Part shown: positions 1-9,934 of the stretch, piece after piece
Layout of the letters: each line of letters begins with the position of its first letter
Position numbering within the stretch: the first letter of the stretch is position 1
Source: Clostridium gelidum
Lineage (GTDB): Bacteria > Bacillota > Clostridia > Clostridiales > Clostridiaceae
DNA: 64,000 nucleotides
Assembly: GCF_019977655.1 (NCBI RefSeq)
Contig: NZ_AP024849.1
Location: 4,311,001 to 4,375,000 of the forward strand
Reading direction: 5' to 3'
The notes under the pieces: model-generated
The model's input: only the letters and a program-made list of their open reading frames with translations
Database searches by the model: none
What the model was told of the DNA's origin: nothing
Position numbers and translations under genes: made by a program

Positions 1-764
1 GTTTCAGTATTTTCTTTTAATATTTCTGAACATGCAATTGCCATAACATATTCTCTAAGTCCATTTTCTTTACTCTTCTCAAACTTCGTTACCATATATT
101 TTAAAGCATTGTCACCTAAATTTACAATGTCTTTATAATCTTGACTATCTTTTGTATAGTCATATGGATTTGATGATGCAGTAACTTTAGTATTATTGCA
201 GATAATATCTAACTTGCTATCAATAATAGATCTTTGAAAAAATAAAAATTTTTCCTCGCCTTTGTTAGTTTTCGCAATATATGATATACCTTCTATCGTA
301 TCTGTTTTGCATATATCTACTACTTTATAAACTGTTCTTTTTCTACTTTCTGCGTTACTAAAATTGTCTCTTGTAATATCTTCTATAAGTTTAACACCTT
401 CGCTATCAATAATTAAGTCACATATTATAGCATCTCCTTCATATGTATAAGTTGTTATTCTTACCATGTCTGCTACATTTTTTTTTATATTTTTATAATT
501 TTCAATAAAGTTATCAAGTTTTTCTATATTGAAATCTCTACCGTGTACTTGTACAACATCACCGTTTTTTTGAGCCAGCTCAGAGCTATATTCCTGTGGC
601 AATTTATCCAATTCTGTATAAGAATTGGGTATAATTTTTTCAACATTTGTAATTGATAGTATTGGTTTTTTCTCTGATTTTATTGTATTGGATGCTTTTG
701 AAAAACATCCAGAAATTGAACTTAACATAACCAAAACTAAAATTGTACTTATACTTTTTTTCAT
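1..764 (-). CDS. putative lipoprotein, DUF4362-like, C-terminus cut by window edge
   Basis: This frame starts at an ATG at 762-764 with an AGGGAGA ribosome binding site six bases upstream and runs without a stop to the window edge, giving at least 254 residues. Residues 1-20 form a lipoprotein signal peptide (MKKS start, hydrophobic core, ISGC lipobox with Cys20), so the product should be anchored on the outer face of the membrane. After the signal, a stretch containing NGDVVQVHGR and later RITTYTYEGDAIICDL resembles DUF4362 proteins of Firmicutes, recalled from memory. The last visible part (KYMVTKFEKSKENGLREYV) resembles a domain found at the end of other clostridial surface proteins. Its function is unknown. 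Confidence 0.75.
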   Translation of the reverse strand, partial: MKKSISTILVLVMLSSISGCFSKASNTIKSEKKPILSITNVEKIIPNSYTELDKLPQEYSSELAQKNGDVVQVHGRDFNIEKLDNFIENYKNIKKNVADMVRITTYTYEGDAIICDLIIDSEGVKLIEDITRDNFSNAESRKRTVYKVVDICKTDTIEGISYIAKTNKGEEKFLFFQRSIIDSKLDIICNNTKVTASSNPYDYTKDSQDYKDIVNLGDNALKYMVTKFEKSKENGLREYVMAIACSEILKENTE

Positions 765-1099
765 TATTATCTCTCCCTATATATTAGATGAAGTAAAATA
801 CAATAATTTTAAGTTTTTATATAAACTATATTTTGGTTCACCATAATTTACTATTCTATATTAATTATAGCATATTTTGTAAATATAATACTCTTCAATT
901 ATCAAAGAATCAGTTTTATTTACCGGATTAAATCTACATGCTATGTAGAGTTGATGAATAATTATAAGCTATTCCAGCAATATTCATTCTTTTTAAGTCT
1001 GTTACTCTAATCACCTTATCATTATCATGTTGATAAGGTATAAATTTATGGTAATACTACTAACTACACCATTATTTAAATCAAGTTGTAACGGATACC
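765..1099. other. intergenic stretch without a gene
   Basis: No frame of useful length has a ribosome binding site here. Two small inverted repeats are visible: CTACATGCTATGTAG at 934-948, and ACCTTATCA at 1013-1021 pairing with TGATAAGGT at 1031-1039. The second lies 60 bases beyond the end of the minus-strand pseudogene and could be a weak terminator, but it has no T-tract. Confidence 0.5.
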
Positions 1100-1905
1100 T
1101 CACTCCTCCAATTTTCCGTAAATATGATCAAGGCTACGATTTAACTTTTCTATCTCTATACTTCCATCTTTCATCATAGAAGTAGATTCTACTGTAATTG
1201 TATCAGAATATCTTTTGCTTCTTAAAAATGTAAAGAATTTATTAAAATCGATATTGCCTTCTCCTATATGTAATGCCTTTAAGCATTTCCAATCCATGTG
1301 ACCCCCACAATAATCATTAATGTGCAAATGTCTAATAGGATTTCCTTCCCACAGCCACTCCCATTCATTTTCATAAATCAATGGCATCTGACTATGAAAT
1401 GCGGCCATCTTAGTATCAAATGTAAAAGAAATATTCGGATAGCATCGTTGTAATGATTGTAAATGTGTCATAGGATTTTGCTTATTTCAAACAACATTTT
1501 CAACTGTAAGAAGCAAATCATAGCTTTTTGAAATTGCATGAAGTTTTTCAAATTGCTCACTATTGTTATTTATATCCCTATCTGATGGAATCCCTCCCCA
1601 TAAATGCAAAACAAGCTTTTCTGCCCCTAATACCTTTGTAGCTCTAACGCAGATTCAATATCATTCTTTTCATTACGGCTAATCATTTCACCGACTTGCT
1701 TATCTACATATACTATAGGAAACGTAATATCTGTAGCTTTCAAGTCGTATACTAATTGATTCATTACATCATACCATGAAGGATACAGCATGAATTCGAA
1801 TCCATCACAATGAATTTTTTGTGCATTTTCTATGATCAACTTGTAATTCATTCCATTTACTCTTCCTATAAATGCTCCTGTGGAGCACAAAACTTTACTT
1901 CTCAA
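1100..1905 (-). pseudogene. sugar phosphate isomerase/epimerase (AP-endonuclease-2 TIM barrel) pseudogene
   Basis: The two halves of one TIM-barrel protein lie in different frames. The N-terminal half (1627-1905, TTG start with AGGAG upstream, MRSKVLCSTGAFIGRVNG) ends at LELQRY-stop. Reading one base over at about 1636-1641 continues as VLGAEKLVLHLWGGIPSDRD. That frame then meets an in-frame TGA at 1487-1489 inside ENVV-stop-NKQNP, after which it runs to 1100. The family's late HINDYCGGHMDWK and HIGEGNIDFNKFF motifs are present. Intact, it would be about 265 residues, the normal size for this family of xylose-isomerase-like enzymes. Two separate lesions argue for a dead gene rather than a single read error. 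The substrate is unknown. Confidence 0.8.
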
Positions 1906-2270
1906 TATTTTATTCTCCTATAACTTTTTAAACTTCACTATATTTCAAATAAAAATATATTTCTATACATCAACGACCAATTATTAGCCTAATGGGTATA
2001 TGGATAACAGGTAGTTATAACTATATATTTATGGTTTACCACTAACATTAATAATATATAAATCAAATTTAAATCATTAGAGCCATAGTCCTCAATATAT
2101 GACTACCCCAGAAAAACACTCTAACAATCCTCTACTTCACTTAGTTTATATTTTAATGAAAATCATAAATATTAACTCCAATAGATATTCATAAAGCACG
2201 AAAAATGAGTTTTCTAATCAAATAAAATCGTCAAAAAAATTATCTTATATATTCAAGTATCACCTCATTT
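1906..2270. other. intergenic stretch without a gene
   Basis: AT-rich DNA between the pseudogene start and the end of the 2271-2786 gene. I see no convincing small gene, hairpin terminator or regulatory site. Confidence 0.5.
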
Positions 2271-2786
2271 TTAAACTCTTTTACCTGTTTTACAATCAAT
2301 CACAAATTCTTTCCATCCTCCTGGTGGATCATATTCCCCATCTCCATAAATATATTTACCATCAAAATCATGAACTAATACTCCATCAAATCCCAATTCA
2401 TCAGATGTCCATAACATAGTGCAACTTTTGTTAAAACATAGTATATTAAAACAAGTTGCAACTAGTATAAATTCTTCATAAGGGTATATATAACCAAAGT
2501 AGCCATCTACTCTAGTATTTATGTAACTATGAGTATCAATGTCTATTAAATAAAATGATTCACAAAATCCGATAGCAATATAATTATTCCAAATGGTAGC
2601 ATCTTTAAATGTAGTCGAATATTCAAGATAAATATTTATAAGGAGATATGGACTATCATCTTTCTCAACAGTACAATATATTTCTAGAGTGCCTAATGTT
2701 TTAGGAACTTCTCCTATATTAATTGGACTCATTTTTATCCAAGGGTAGTCAATTGTATTTCTAAATTCAGTTTTATATGTAGTCAA
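2271..2786 (-). CDS. conserved hypothetical protein, beta-strand-rich
   Basis: A 171-residue cytoplasmic protein with no signal peptide or membrane segment. The start is a TTG preceded at a spacing of about eight bases by GAGGGGG, and no nearby ATG competes. The sequence alternates short hydrophobic and aromatic strands (IAIGFCESFYLIDI, YFGYIYPYEEFILVAT, KYIYGDGEYDPPGGW), suggesting a small beta-propeller-like or beta-sandwich fold. I have seen similar single-domain proteins in Bacillus and Paenibacillus but know no function. It lies downstream of the Wadjet operon on the same strand, separated by a strong terminator and 660 bases, so it is probably not part of that operon. An immunity-type role is possible but unsupported. 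Confidence 0.65.
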   Translation of the reverse strand: MTTYKTEFRNTIDYPWIKMSPINIGEVPKTLGTLEIYCTVEKDDSPYLLINIYLEYSTTFKDATIWNNYIAIGFCESFYLIDIDTHSYINTRVDGYFGYIYPYEEFILVATCFNILCFNKSCTMLWTSDELGFDGVLVHDFDGKYIYGDGEYDPPGGWKEFVIDCKTGKRV

Positions 2787-2995
2787 CGCTATTCCCCCTC
2801 ATTATCTCAAGAATATCATATAATTTTGATTTGAAACTAAGAACTAACTAAAGGTATCAATATATCTAATGACTACTATTGAAACCATGTGTATCATCTC
2901 TCAAGTTAATTTTCCCAAACTTTGCGTAATCCTTAAATACTTTTCTATAATTATGTTAACTGCCCATTATAGACATTATAAGCATCTAAAAATCA

Positions 2996-3024
2996 CGCTT
3001 TGACTTTTCTCAAAAGTCAAAGCG
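2996..3024 (-). terminator. 13-bp perfect hairpin, possible minus-strand terminator
   Basis: CGCTTTGACTTTT (2996-3008) pairs perfectly with 3012-3024 around a three-base loop. Read on the minus strand the stem is followed by a short T-rich run (TGATTTTTAG), which suits a weak rho-independent terminator. It could be the end of a lost gene or a backup to the stronger terminator at 3386-3422. Confidence 0.45.
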
Positions 3025-3385
3025 ACTACATATCTCTATAACTAACATCTTTAATTATACTACAAAATTTTATCATTTTATCTAAATTATTCCTAATAAG
3101 TACTATTTTTTTCATATAAAATTCAAACAAATTCATCCAAAAATCAAAGCATTTATTTTAATCTCCTCAAATCCTTTATCTCACAATCTGCCTTCAACCC
3201 CTGATGTTTCCTATAAATATTTACATATTTATATAGTTTTATATGTTCATATTTTTCTTTGAAAATATTTACCTATTTAACTAGATACCTTTAAACATAT
3301 ATACCTATAAATAATTTTTTATATAAACCTTTAAACCTATTTTCCTTTGTAAATATATTTCTATAAATAATTTTTATAAAAATGA

Positions 3386-3422
3386 GCTGCTACAAAACTA
3401 AATTAATTAGTTTTGTAGCAGC
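3386..3422 (-). terminator. rho-independent terminator of the Wadjet operon
   Basis: GCTGCTACAAAACTAA at 3386-3401 pairs perfectly with 3407-3422 around a five-base loop. On the minus strand the stem is followed by a T-rich run (TCATTTTTATAAAAATT). It begins 24 bases after the jetD stop codon. Confidence 0.85.
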
Positions 3423-3446
3423 CCCATAATATTATGTAATTATGCA

Positions 3447-4733
3447 TTATTCCAATCTCGTCCTTATAAATCTAACATACTCATCAGTTAATAGCTCTTG
3501 ATATGCCGGATTTTTTTCTTCTCTCATTACTGAAACTAAATCTAAAAGTTCTTCTGAAACAATATTATCTAATTTAGATACCCTATCCTCAAAGGAATTC
3601 GTAGATTTAATTTTTAAGTAATTATCTTTATCCATACACATAAATTCTAAATTTTTTCCATATCTCTTTTTTAAATTATCACAAATAATAATTCCCTCTG
3701 GATCAAAATCTCCTGCATAGAAAATCTTACATCCTTCTTTCATAAGATTATTTAAAATTATATGTGTTGAACTATTAGGTTGACCACTTATACAAATAAG
3801 ACTTGGTCTTAAGTTTTTACACTCTTTTAAAACTTCATAAAAAGAAGTGGGATTTTCAAATATGAATACTATTTTCTGGTTAGCATTAATTGATTTAATT
3901 CCTTTAAGGTTATGAATACTTAAAATTATCGGCTCCATTTCTCTTCTAAACCACTTATACCCAATAATTTCTTCACTTTCATCATAACAAAAAAGTCCTG
4001 CTGTTATTGTTGAATTTGATATTTCATCTCTTATTATCCCATTAAAACTAAGTACTTCATTTATTTCTTCTAGAAAGTAATTCATATTTTTTTCCATATA
4101 ATATGCTAACACTTGAAGTAATAGCTTTCCTGCACATTTATCAATATCAAAATAATGTGAATCCTTAGTAGCTTTTGAAGAAAGAGTAGCAAGAGGTATT
4201 CCATCATCAACACTAAATGAAATAAGCCCCATTGCTTTCTGCAAATTTAATATTATTTCTCTTAAAATATTTTTATCATCTTTATATTGTTTAAGAAAAA
4301 TATTGTATCCATATTTCTTATATTCCATTACAGCTTTAAGCCAAAGTTCTACGTGCACTTCCTTGGTTTCACCTAATAAATCGCTTAGGAAATCATCTTT
4401 TTTATTTCCTCTTTCCTCTTTATCTTCCCTATTTGTCTTAAGCGTTCCCCCATAATAGTCATTAAATACTTCAAAAAAATCTATACCTTCAAATTTGCCT
4501 TTAGTAAAATAATTAACAAACTTTTTTATGCTTACATCTCCAAAGTCTTTCCCATAGATTTCAGGTTCTATTGCACTTAAGGCTAAACTTTCTTCACTCG
4601 TCAAATCCTTGACTGAAATTTTTCCTGAAAGCTTTCCCATCCTTATATATTTTTCTTTCATTGCATCTAATAATTTATTAAATTGCTTGTTTTCTTTTAA
4701 GAAATTAGAGGCTTCCCTCTCTTTATCCCCCAT
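3447..4733 (-). CDS. jetD: Wadjet nuclease subunit JetD (type I, TIGR02679/DUF2399 family)
   Basis: The 428-residue product is the nuclease subunit of the Wadjet anti-plasmid system. In this family the C-terminal DUF2399 region is a topoisomerase-VI-like Toprim domain that cuts DNA once the JetABC condensin has extruded it. The Toprim acidic centre is visible: a conserved Glu in IFENPTSF (about 293) and DFDPEG at 342-347. The N-terminal half (about 1-240) is the family-specific arm region. Length is normal and no key residue is missing. The gene is last in the operon, 12 bases after jetC, and is followed by a strong terminator. Family membership rests on the motifs and on the jetABCD gene order. 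Confidence 0.93.
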   Translation of the reverse strand: MGDKEREASNFLKENKQFNKLLDAMKEKYIRMGKLSGKISVKDLTSEESLALSAIEPEIYGKDFGDVSIKKFVNYFTKGKFEGIDFFEVFNDYYGGTLKTNREDKEERGNKKDDFLSDLLGETKEVHVELWLKAVMEYKKYGYNIFLKQYKDDKNILREIILNLQKAMGLISFSVDDGIPLATLSSKATKDSHYFDIDKCAGKLLLQVLAYYMEKNMNYFLEEINEVLSFNGIIRDEISNSTITAGLFCYDESEEIIGYKWFRREMEPIILSIHNLKGIKSINANQKIVFIFENPTSFYEVLKECKNLRPSLICISGQPNSSTHIILNNLMKEGCKIFYAGDFDPEGIIICDNLKKRYGKNLEFMCMDKDNYLKIKSTNSFEDRVSKLDNIVSEELLDLVSVMREEKNPAYQELLTDEYVRFIRTRLE

Positions 4734-4745
4734 ATTTCCTCCTAT

Positions 4746-7700
4746 TTAAGCTAATAATGTTTTTTCTTTTCCATTCCATTTATATCTTAAAACAGTAACT
4801 ACATCATCATTTTCTTCTCTTATTAATTCTGCTATTGCTAAAGCGCTAACAGTATCATAATCACCCCAAAGTACTTGTGAATTTAATATATAATCTAAAT
4901 CTAGTATCTTTAAAAGCCTAAACATATCCCTTATATTATTTTCATCTACACCTGCAAAAGCCTCATCCATGGTTACAACTCTAGGACAATCTTTTCTTGC
5001 TTTTTCATATCTTGCATAAACTGCTGAAAATAATGGAATATACATGCACATAGCCTTTTCTCCTCCAGAAAATTGGTCAAATGCATTATTAGTAAGTTCC
5101 CTTTTTCTTTCTCCTTTTTTAGTGAATTGAAGCTTAAATTCATACCACTTTCTATAATCTAAAACATCTTTTATTATAGAGTGATAATTTCGGATTTCTC
5201 CACTACCTTCATAGTATCTTAAAGCTTCTTTTACCTTTTGAGAAAAATGAAGGGCTAATGCTTTAAGTTCCTCTCCAGTGCAAAGTCCATTTCTATCAAA
5301 AATATCTATAATATCCTTAATATCAAGCTGACCTTCGCCTTCTGATTTTTTAGGTTGCCAACTTAAACTTAATTTTAGTGAACTTGATGTATCCATACTT
5401 TCCATAAGATCATTTACTTTACTTACCCATTGCCTAGATTGATGTATTTTCCCTCTTACCTTTTGGCTTATTGTGTTAAGTAATATATCCTCAAAAATTC
5501 TTCTCTCTTCCTCAGATATTAATAAACTCTGTTCATCTATACTTTTTTTAATCTCTTCTATAAGAACTAAGAATCCAACTTCTTTTCCTTGAATTTTACA
5601 TCTTATTTCTTTTCTAGCTCTTAATTTAGAAAATTCATTATTTTCACTTTCATCTAAAAGACTTTCTGAAATTCTAAGCTGATAATCTCTTAATTCTCCT
5701 GAATTTTTATTTAAACTTTCTATTAAAGCATTCGAGTAATCTTCTCTTCCCCTATTTGCAGTTATTGAATTTTCCTCTAATATTTCTTTTGCTCTAAGTA
5801 AAATATCAATTTCCTTTTTAGGTCCTAAAAATTCTAAAGCTTCTTCTTCTATTAATATCTCTTTAAGAACATTAACCTTTTTATATGTAATTTCTCTGTC
5901 TTTTATTATAACTCCTATTTTTTCTTCTTTTGAATTTATTTGTTCTTCTAAACTTCCAGTAATTCTATTTTTCTCTTCTAGTTTTTTAGGATTATCTTCT
6001 TTTACTTTAATGCACAACTCAATTTCTTTTTGTATTTCTTCTATTGATGATGCTTTTAATACTTCTTTTATGGACTTTATTTTTATTGTACAATCATTAA
6101 TTGTAATGGATAATTTATTTATCTCATAATAAATATCATCTATATCAATTCTCATTTCATCTACTTTTTCTTCATTGATTCCTAAAATATTATATTGTCC
6201 TTTAATTTCAGTTAGTAAAATATTTCCTTTATTAATCTCTTCTTTATATTCCTCTAATGCTTCTATGGCATTTTTTATATCTTCTAATGTTTTTACTTCT
6301 AGCTTCTCTAAATGAATAAATACTTCTTTCTTCTTTCTTCTAAGCTCTTCATCAAGACTAAAAAGTTCTTCTTCTAATTTTGTAAGTTCAACATCTATCC
6401 TTTCAATTTCCTTTTCTTTTTCGGATATTAATCTTAACCCTTCACTTATATTATCTAGCTTTGGAATTCTATTATATTCTTTTTCTAATAAACTTAACTT
6501 ATCTCGTAATAAATTGATTTCTAGATTTTTCTCTTCAATAAGACGTGCTGTTGCTTCTATATTTTCTTCTTTTTCTTTTATCAGCTTTTCTCTCAAATTT
6601 TTTCTTGAAGTTTCTCCTATAAATTGTGATATATAATCATCATTTCCTTTTCCAACTAATACTCCAATTCCAAAATTGCCTTTTTCATCTAAATAAGTTA
6701 AGGTGCTGTCTTCTAAAAAGATACCTTGTATTACATTATCTACTGCTTCAAAACTAACTTTATCTAAAGTTTCCTTGTTTACTTTTAGATAATTTCCTAA
6801 ATTATGCCTCATCATATTAGGCTCTGGAAATATGTATTTATCCTCTGTGCCTATTTTAAAATCTAATGCTCTTAATCTATATTTTTCATCAATAACAAGT
6901 GCATCTAATAAACCCATTTCTTTAAGTGCACCTTCTATTTTATTTTTCAAATCATCATTAATATTTTTATTAAAATCAATTGCTTTATAAAATGGAATAA
7001 AAGGGATTTCCTCTAAAGCTAACCTTTCTCTATTTCGAGCTACACCTTCACTTCTTATTGGCTCTACTTCTTTCTTATTTTTAAGTTCTTTTATATCTTC
7101 CTCTAATGATTTTACTTCTTTTTTCTTTTCATCTATAAAATTTTCTTTTATATGAATTTTTCCTCTTAATAAATTCTCTTTGTTTCCTTTATTCCTGATA
7201 TTTAATTCTTTTATTTTATTTACTGCATCTTCTGTTTCTGAGCTTCCTACTTTTTGAAGTATTAAATTAACTTCCTCTTCAGTTAACGTAAATATTTTAT
7301 TATTCTTATTAAAAGATACATAATTAACTTTATAATCTTCTCTTTCTGTTAATAGTAATTCATCAATTCTTCTTAAATCCTTTTTTGAATCTTGAAGCTC
7401 TACTCCTTTGTTATCTTTTTTATATACCAATTCCTCTTTTTTCTTTTTTATTTCTTCATAAATACCCAATGATTCATGGGCATTTTTAAGTTTTAACAAA
7501 TACTCTTTTATAGATGGATCCATTAATGATAAATCTGCTTTTTTAATTTCACTCATTACTTCCTTGGATAAATTATAACCCTCAATAAATTTACTTTCTT
7601 CTGCAAGCTCTTCTAAATAACTAATTATTTTTTTCAAATTTGATTCTTTTAGTTCCAGTTCATTTTTACATTCCTTTATTGAATTTTCTAATTCCTTTTC

Positions 7701-8786
7701 CTTCTTCTTCTTATCTTCTAGTATATTTTCTTTTCTTTTTTTAATATCTTCGTTATCTTTTATACTACTTTCAAAATCTGATAATTCCTTTTGCAGTTTA
7801 AGTTCTTCTCTATTTTGTAATCTCTCATAACTTTCTTCTGCTTTTTTTAACTCATCTTTTAAAATCTTAGTTTGATTTCTATTATCCCCTAAATCCTTTT
7901 TCAATTTTTTAAAATTAGTTTGTTCTTTTTTTATATCTTGCTCTAATACACTTAATTTGCTATTAAACTCAATTAATGTTTCTGCCTTTTCATTTAAAAT
8001 AAATCTATTATATCTATCATAAGAACTCTTTATTTTACTAGCACCATCTAATGCTCTTTTATTTTGCTCAAGGGTATCTTGATAACTATCCATATTTTCC
8101 ATTGATTCTGACATTGGTCTTAAATCTTCTTCTGATAAAACCTTTAAGGAATCTGTTAATATGTCATATATCTTTGTTGGTTTAAAATCTTTTGATAGTT
8201 TTGGGCTTCTTATACTTATTAATAAATTTAAAAGTTCCTCATAAGAATCAATATCATCAAATCCAAATAAATATTCATTTACTTTTTCCATATATCTCTT
8301 TTGACTTTCTGTAAAGAAATTTCCCTCACCTAAACTATTTTCCAGTTGTTTTTTAGTCAATGGAATTTTTTCTCCTGCATCTCTATATAGAAATAAATCT
8401 TTATTTATTCTTCTTCCATCTGAAAGAATAAAGTACCAGCTTTGAGGTGATTTTCCCCTCATTGCTTTTAATCCAAGTCCCAAGGTTATGTATTTTTCTG
8501 TACTTTTTCTTTTAAACTCCATATAAAGATATGCAGTTTTTTCATCTGTTTCTTCATCTATAAGATAATTAGATATAGTTCTTGCTTTTGAACCAAATGG
8601 ATCTAGTCTTTCTGGAGACTTGTTACCATCTAATAATAATGGTATAAAACTTTGCATGGTTACTGACTTTCCAGATCCATTACTCCCTCTTAAAAGAAGT
8701 TTTCCGTCTTCTAAATCAAATTCTTCCATATCATAATGCCAAAAGTTAACTAATCCTAATTTATTAATTTCCCATCTATCATTCAT
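4746..8786 (-). CDS. jetC: Wadjet SMC-like ATPase JetC (type I, TIGR02680 family)
   Basis: This is the motor of Wadjet, an SMC/MukB-like ATPase that dimerises and extrudes plasmid DNA. With the ATG at 8784-8786 it is 1346 residues. Walker A GSNGSGKS lies at residues 34-41 in the usual family context LLLRGSNGSGKS. Long, Lys/Glu-rich coiled coils occupy about 230-500 and 690-1090, with a hinge-like segment between. The ABC signature SGGEK is near 1240 and Walker B VVTMDEAFAGVDE near 1270, so both ATPase halves are intact. I prefer this ATG to an in-frame GTG at 8793-8795, because the AGGAAG site abuts the GTG but is eight bases from the ATG. The gene overlaps the jetB stop by eight bases, indicating coupled translation. 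Confidence 0.95.
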   Translation of the reverse strand: MNDRWEINKLGLVNFWHYDMEEFDLEDGKLLLRGSNGSGKSVTMQSFIPLLLDGNKSPERLDPFGSKARTISNYLIDEETDEKTAYLYMEFKRKSTEKYITLGLGLKAMRGKSPQSWYFILSDGRRINKDLFLYRDAGEKIPLTKKQLENSLGEGNFFTESQKRYMEKVNEYLFGFDDIDSYEELLNLLISIRSPKLSKDFKPTKIYDILTDSLKVLSEEDLRPMSESMENMDSYQDTLEQNKRALDGASKIKSSYDRYNRFILNEKAETLIEFNSKLSVLEQDIKKEQTNFKKLKKDLGDNRNQTKILKDELKKAEESYERLQNREELKLQKELSDFESSIKDNEDIKKRKENILEDKKKKEKELENSIKECKNELELKESNLKKIISYLEELAEESKFIEGYNLSKEVMSEIKKADLSLMDPSIKEYLLKLKNAHESLGIYEEIKKKKEELVYKKDNKGVELQDSKKDLRRIDELLLTEREDYKVNYVSFNKNNKIFTLTEEEVNLILQKVGSSETEDAVNKIKELNIRNKGNKENLLRGKIHIKENFIDEKKKEVKSLEEDIKELKNKKEVEPIRSEGVARNRERLALEEIPFIPFYKAIDFNKNINDDLKNKIEGALKEMGLLDALVIDEKYRLRALDFKIGTEDKYIFPEPNMMRHNLGNYLKVNKETLDKVSFEAVDNVIQGIFLEDSTLTYLDEKGNFGIGVLVGKGNDDYISQFIGETSRKNLREKLIKEKEENIEATARLIEEKNLEINLLRDKLSLLEKEYNRIPKLDNISEGLRLISEKEKEIERIDVELTKLEEELFSLDEELRRKKKEVFIHLEKLEVKTLEDIKNAIEALEEYKEEINKGNILLTEIKGQYNILGINEEKVDEMRIDIDDIYYEINKLSITINDCTIKIKSIKEVLKASSIEEIQKEIELCIKVKEDNPKKLEEKNRITGSLEEQINSKEEKIGVIIKDREITYKKVNVLKEILIEEEALEFLGPKKEIDILLRAKEILEENSITANRGREDYSNALIESLNKNSGELRDYQLRISESLLDESENNEFSKLRARKEIRCKIQGKEVGFLVLIEEIKKSIDEQSLLISEEERRIFEDILLNTISQKVRGKIHQSRQWVSKVNDLMESMDTSSSLKLSLSWQPKKSEGEGQLDIKDIIDIFDRNGLCTGEELKALALHFSQKVKEALRYYEGSGEIRNYHSIIKDVLDYRKWYEFKLQFTKKGERKRELTNNAFDQFSGGEKAMCMYIPLFSAVYARYEKARKDCPRVVTMDEAFAGVDENNIRDMFRLLKILDLDYILNSQVLWGDYDTVSALAIAELIREENDDVVTVLRYKWNGKEKTLLA

Positions 8787-9930
8787 TTTTATCACTTCCT
8801 ATATCTTTAATTTCATAATCCCTCGGATAATCCCCTTGAATTTTTCCACACAAAGGATAAATTACAATTTTATCTTCTTTCTCTTCTATGAGCTTTATTC
8901 TTGTCATATAGTTAATTACCTCATAACACATCTTCCCAAACTGCATATCTCTATATTCTTTTGAAAGTCCATTTTTCTTTTCTCTTTGAACTTTTTCTAA
9001 TAATTTTTCAAAGTATTCTTTATCCATCATAAACAAATCATCATTTGTTAATTTATCTTTTTCATTTCTAATTATTTTATTAATATAAGTTATTATGTGT
9101 AGAGTTAAATCACTAATTCCTTTATTGCATGGAAAAGTCTCAATGTTTTGAAATTTATTTTCTTGTGGAATTAGTAATGCTCCGTTTTTATGCACCTGAA
9201 GATTAAGTCCAAGATACTTTTCAAAATCACCTTCAATTGCATTTCTATAAGTTTTTATATATTCATAATCTTCTAAAGGTCCATCATTTCTATATACAAT
9301 GGGAGACAATAATAGTCTTCTATATGCTCTATATTTTCTAAGTACTCCCTTATCAGCATCTGTATTAAAATTTTCATCTTTTAATATATCTTCCACAGTA
9401 GTTTTTTCATTTATATTATTATTGAATACTTTAACCATATACTTAGATATTCCAGTGCTTTCAAACAAAACTTCCTTTGTACTATCTTTTGCAAAGCTTT
9501 CTTCATTTCCATCATTTATTTTTATTATTTTATATTTAATACTAAATCTAAGGACTTTAATTAAGCTTCTTCTTGTATAATAATTAGTCCAATCCACGCT
9601 ATCCCCAATTGGATTTAAACTTATAAATTCTGTAATATGTGAAAGTAGAAATTGTTCTTCCTTAGCTTTATCCTCTAAAAACATGAGTAATAACATTAAG
9701 AAACTATATTCTCTTGCCTCAGTAAACTCATCTATTCCCATAAAACTCTCTGCTATACCTGGAATCTTTTCTAGCTTTAAAAAGTCACCTCTAATTATTA
9801 CGTTATATCCTAATTTATCTCTTAAAAAACTCGAGAAATCCTTTATATTATCTTTTACAGCATAATAACTTTCTCTATCATATTCTTTAGAAATATAAAA
9901 ATTCACAAGTAGCTTTTTTAAGTTTTCCAT
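8779..9930 (-). CDS. jetB: Wadjet subunit JetB (type I, TIGR02678/DUF2398 family)
   Basis: JetB is the small winged-helix KITE-like subunit (MukE-like) that bridges JetA and JetC in the Wadjet condensin. The ATG at 9928-9930 gives 383 residues and the family's usual opening (MENLKKLLVNFYISKE, then KLGYNVIIRGDFLKLEKIPG). An AGGAAGGGG site lies about ten bases upstream. A longer frame from a TTG at 9957 would place that site inside the gene, so I reject it. The conserved early segment EYSFLMLLLMFLEDK is present. The start is only four bases after the jetA stop, and the 3' end overlaps jetC. Confidence 0.93.
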   Translation of the reverse strand: MENLKKLLVNFYISKEYDRESYYAVKDNIKDFSSFLRDKLGYNVIIRGDFLKLEKIPGIAESFMGIDEFTEAREYSFLMLLLMFLEDKAKEEQFLLSHITEFISLNPIGDSVDWTNYYTRRSLIKVLRFSIKYKIIKINDGNEESFAKDSTKEVLFESTGISKYMVKVFNNNINEKTTVEDILKDENFNTDADKGVLRKYRAYRRLLLSPIVYRNDGPLEDYEYIKTYRNAIEGDFEKYLGLNLQVHKNGALLIPQENKFQNIETFPCNKGISDLTLHIITYINKIIRNEKDKLTNDDLFMMDKEYFEKLLEKVQREKKNGLSKEYRDMQFGKMCYEVINYMTRIKLIEEKEDKIVIYPLCGKIQGDYPRDYEIKDIGSDKNE

Positions 9931-9934
9931 GAAT

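Larger units (their letters stand above)
2787..3446. other. AT-rich intergenic stretch with hairpins, no gene
   Basis: This holds the terminator of the Wadjet operon (3386-3422), a perfect 13-base-pair hairpin at 2996-3024, and a very AT-rich tract at about 3200-3375 in which CCTATAAAT, ACCTTTAAAC and TAATTTTT recur irregularly. No frame with a ribosome binding site was found. Confidence 0.6.

Noticed and set aside
625..846. Plus-strand open frame of 73 codons over the lipoprotein gene start
   Set aside because: It is antisense to a minus-strand gene with signal peptide and ribosome binding site, and has no site of its own.
3190..3375. Recurring CCTATAAAT and ACCTTTAAAC words that resemble an array
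   Set aside because: The spacing is irregular and the repeats are short and AT-only, so it is neither a CRISPR array nor a clean tandem repeat.
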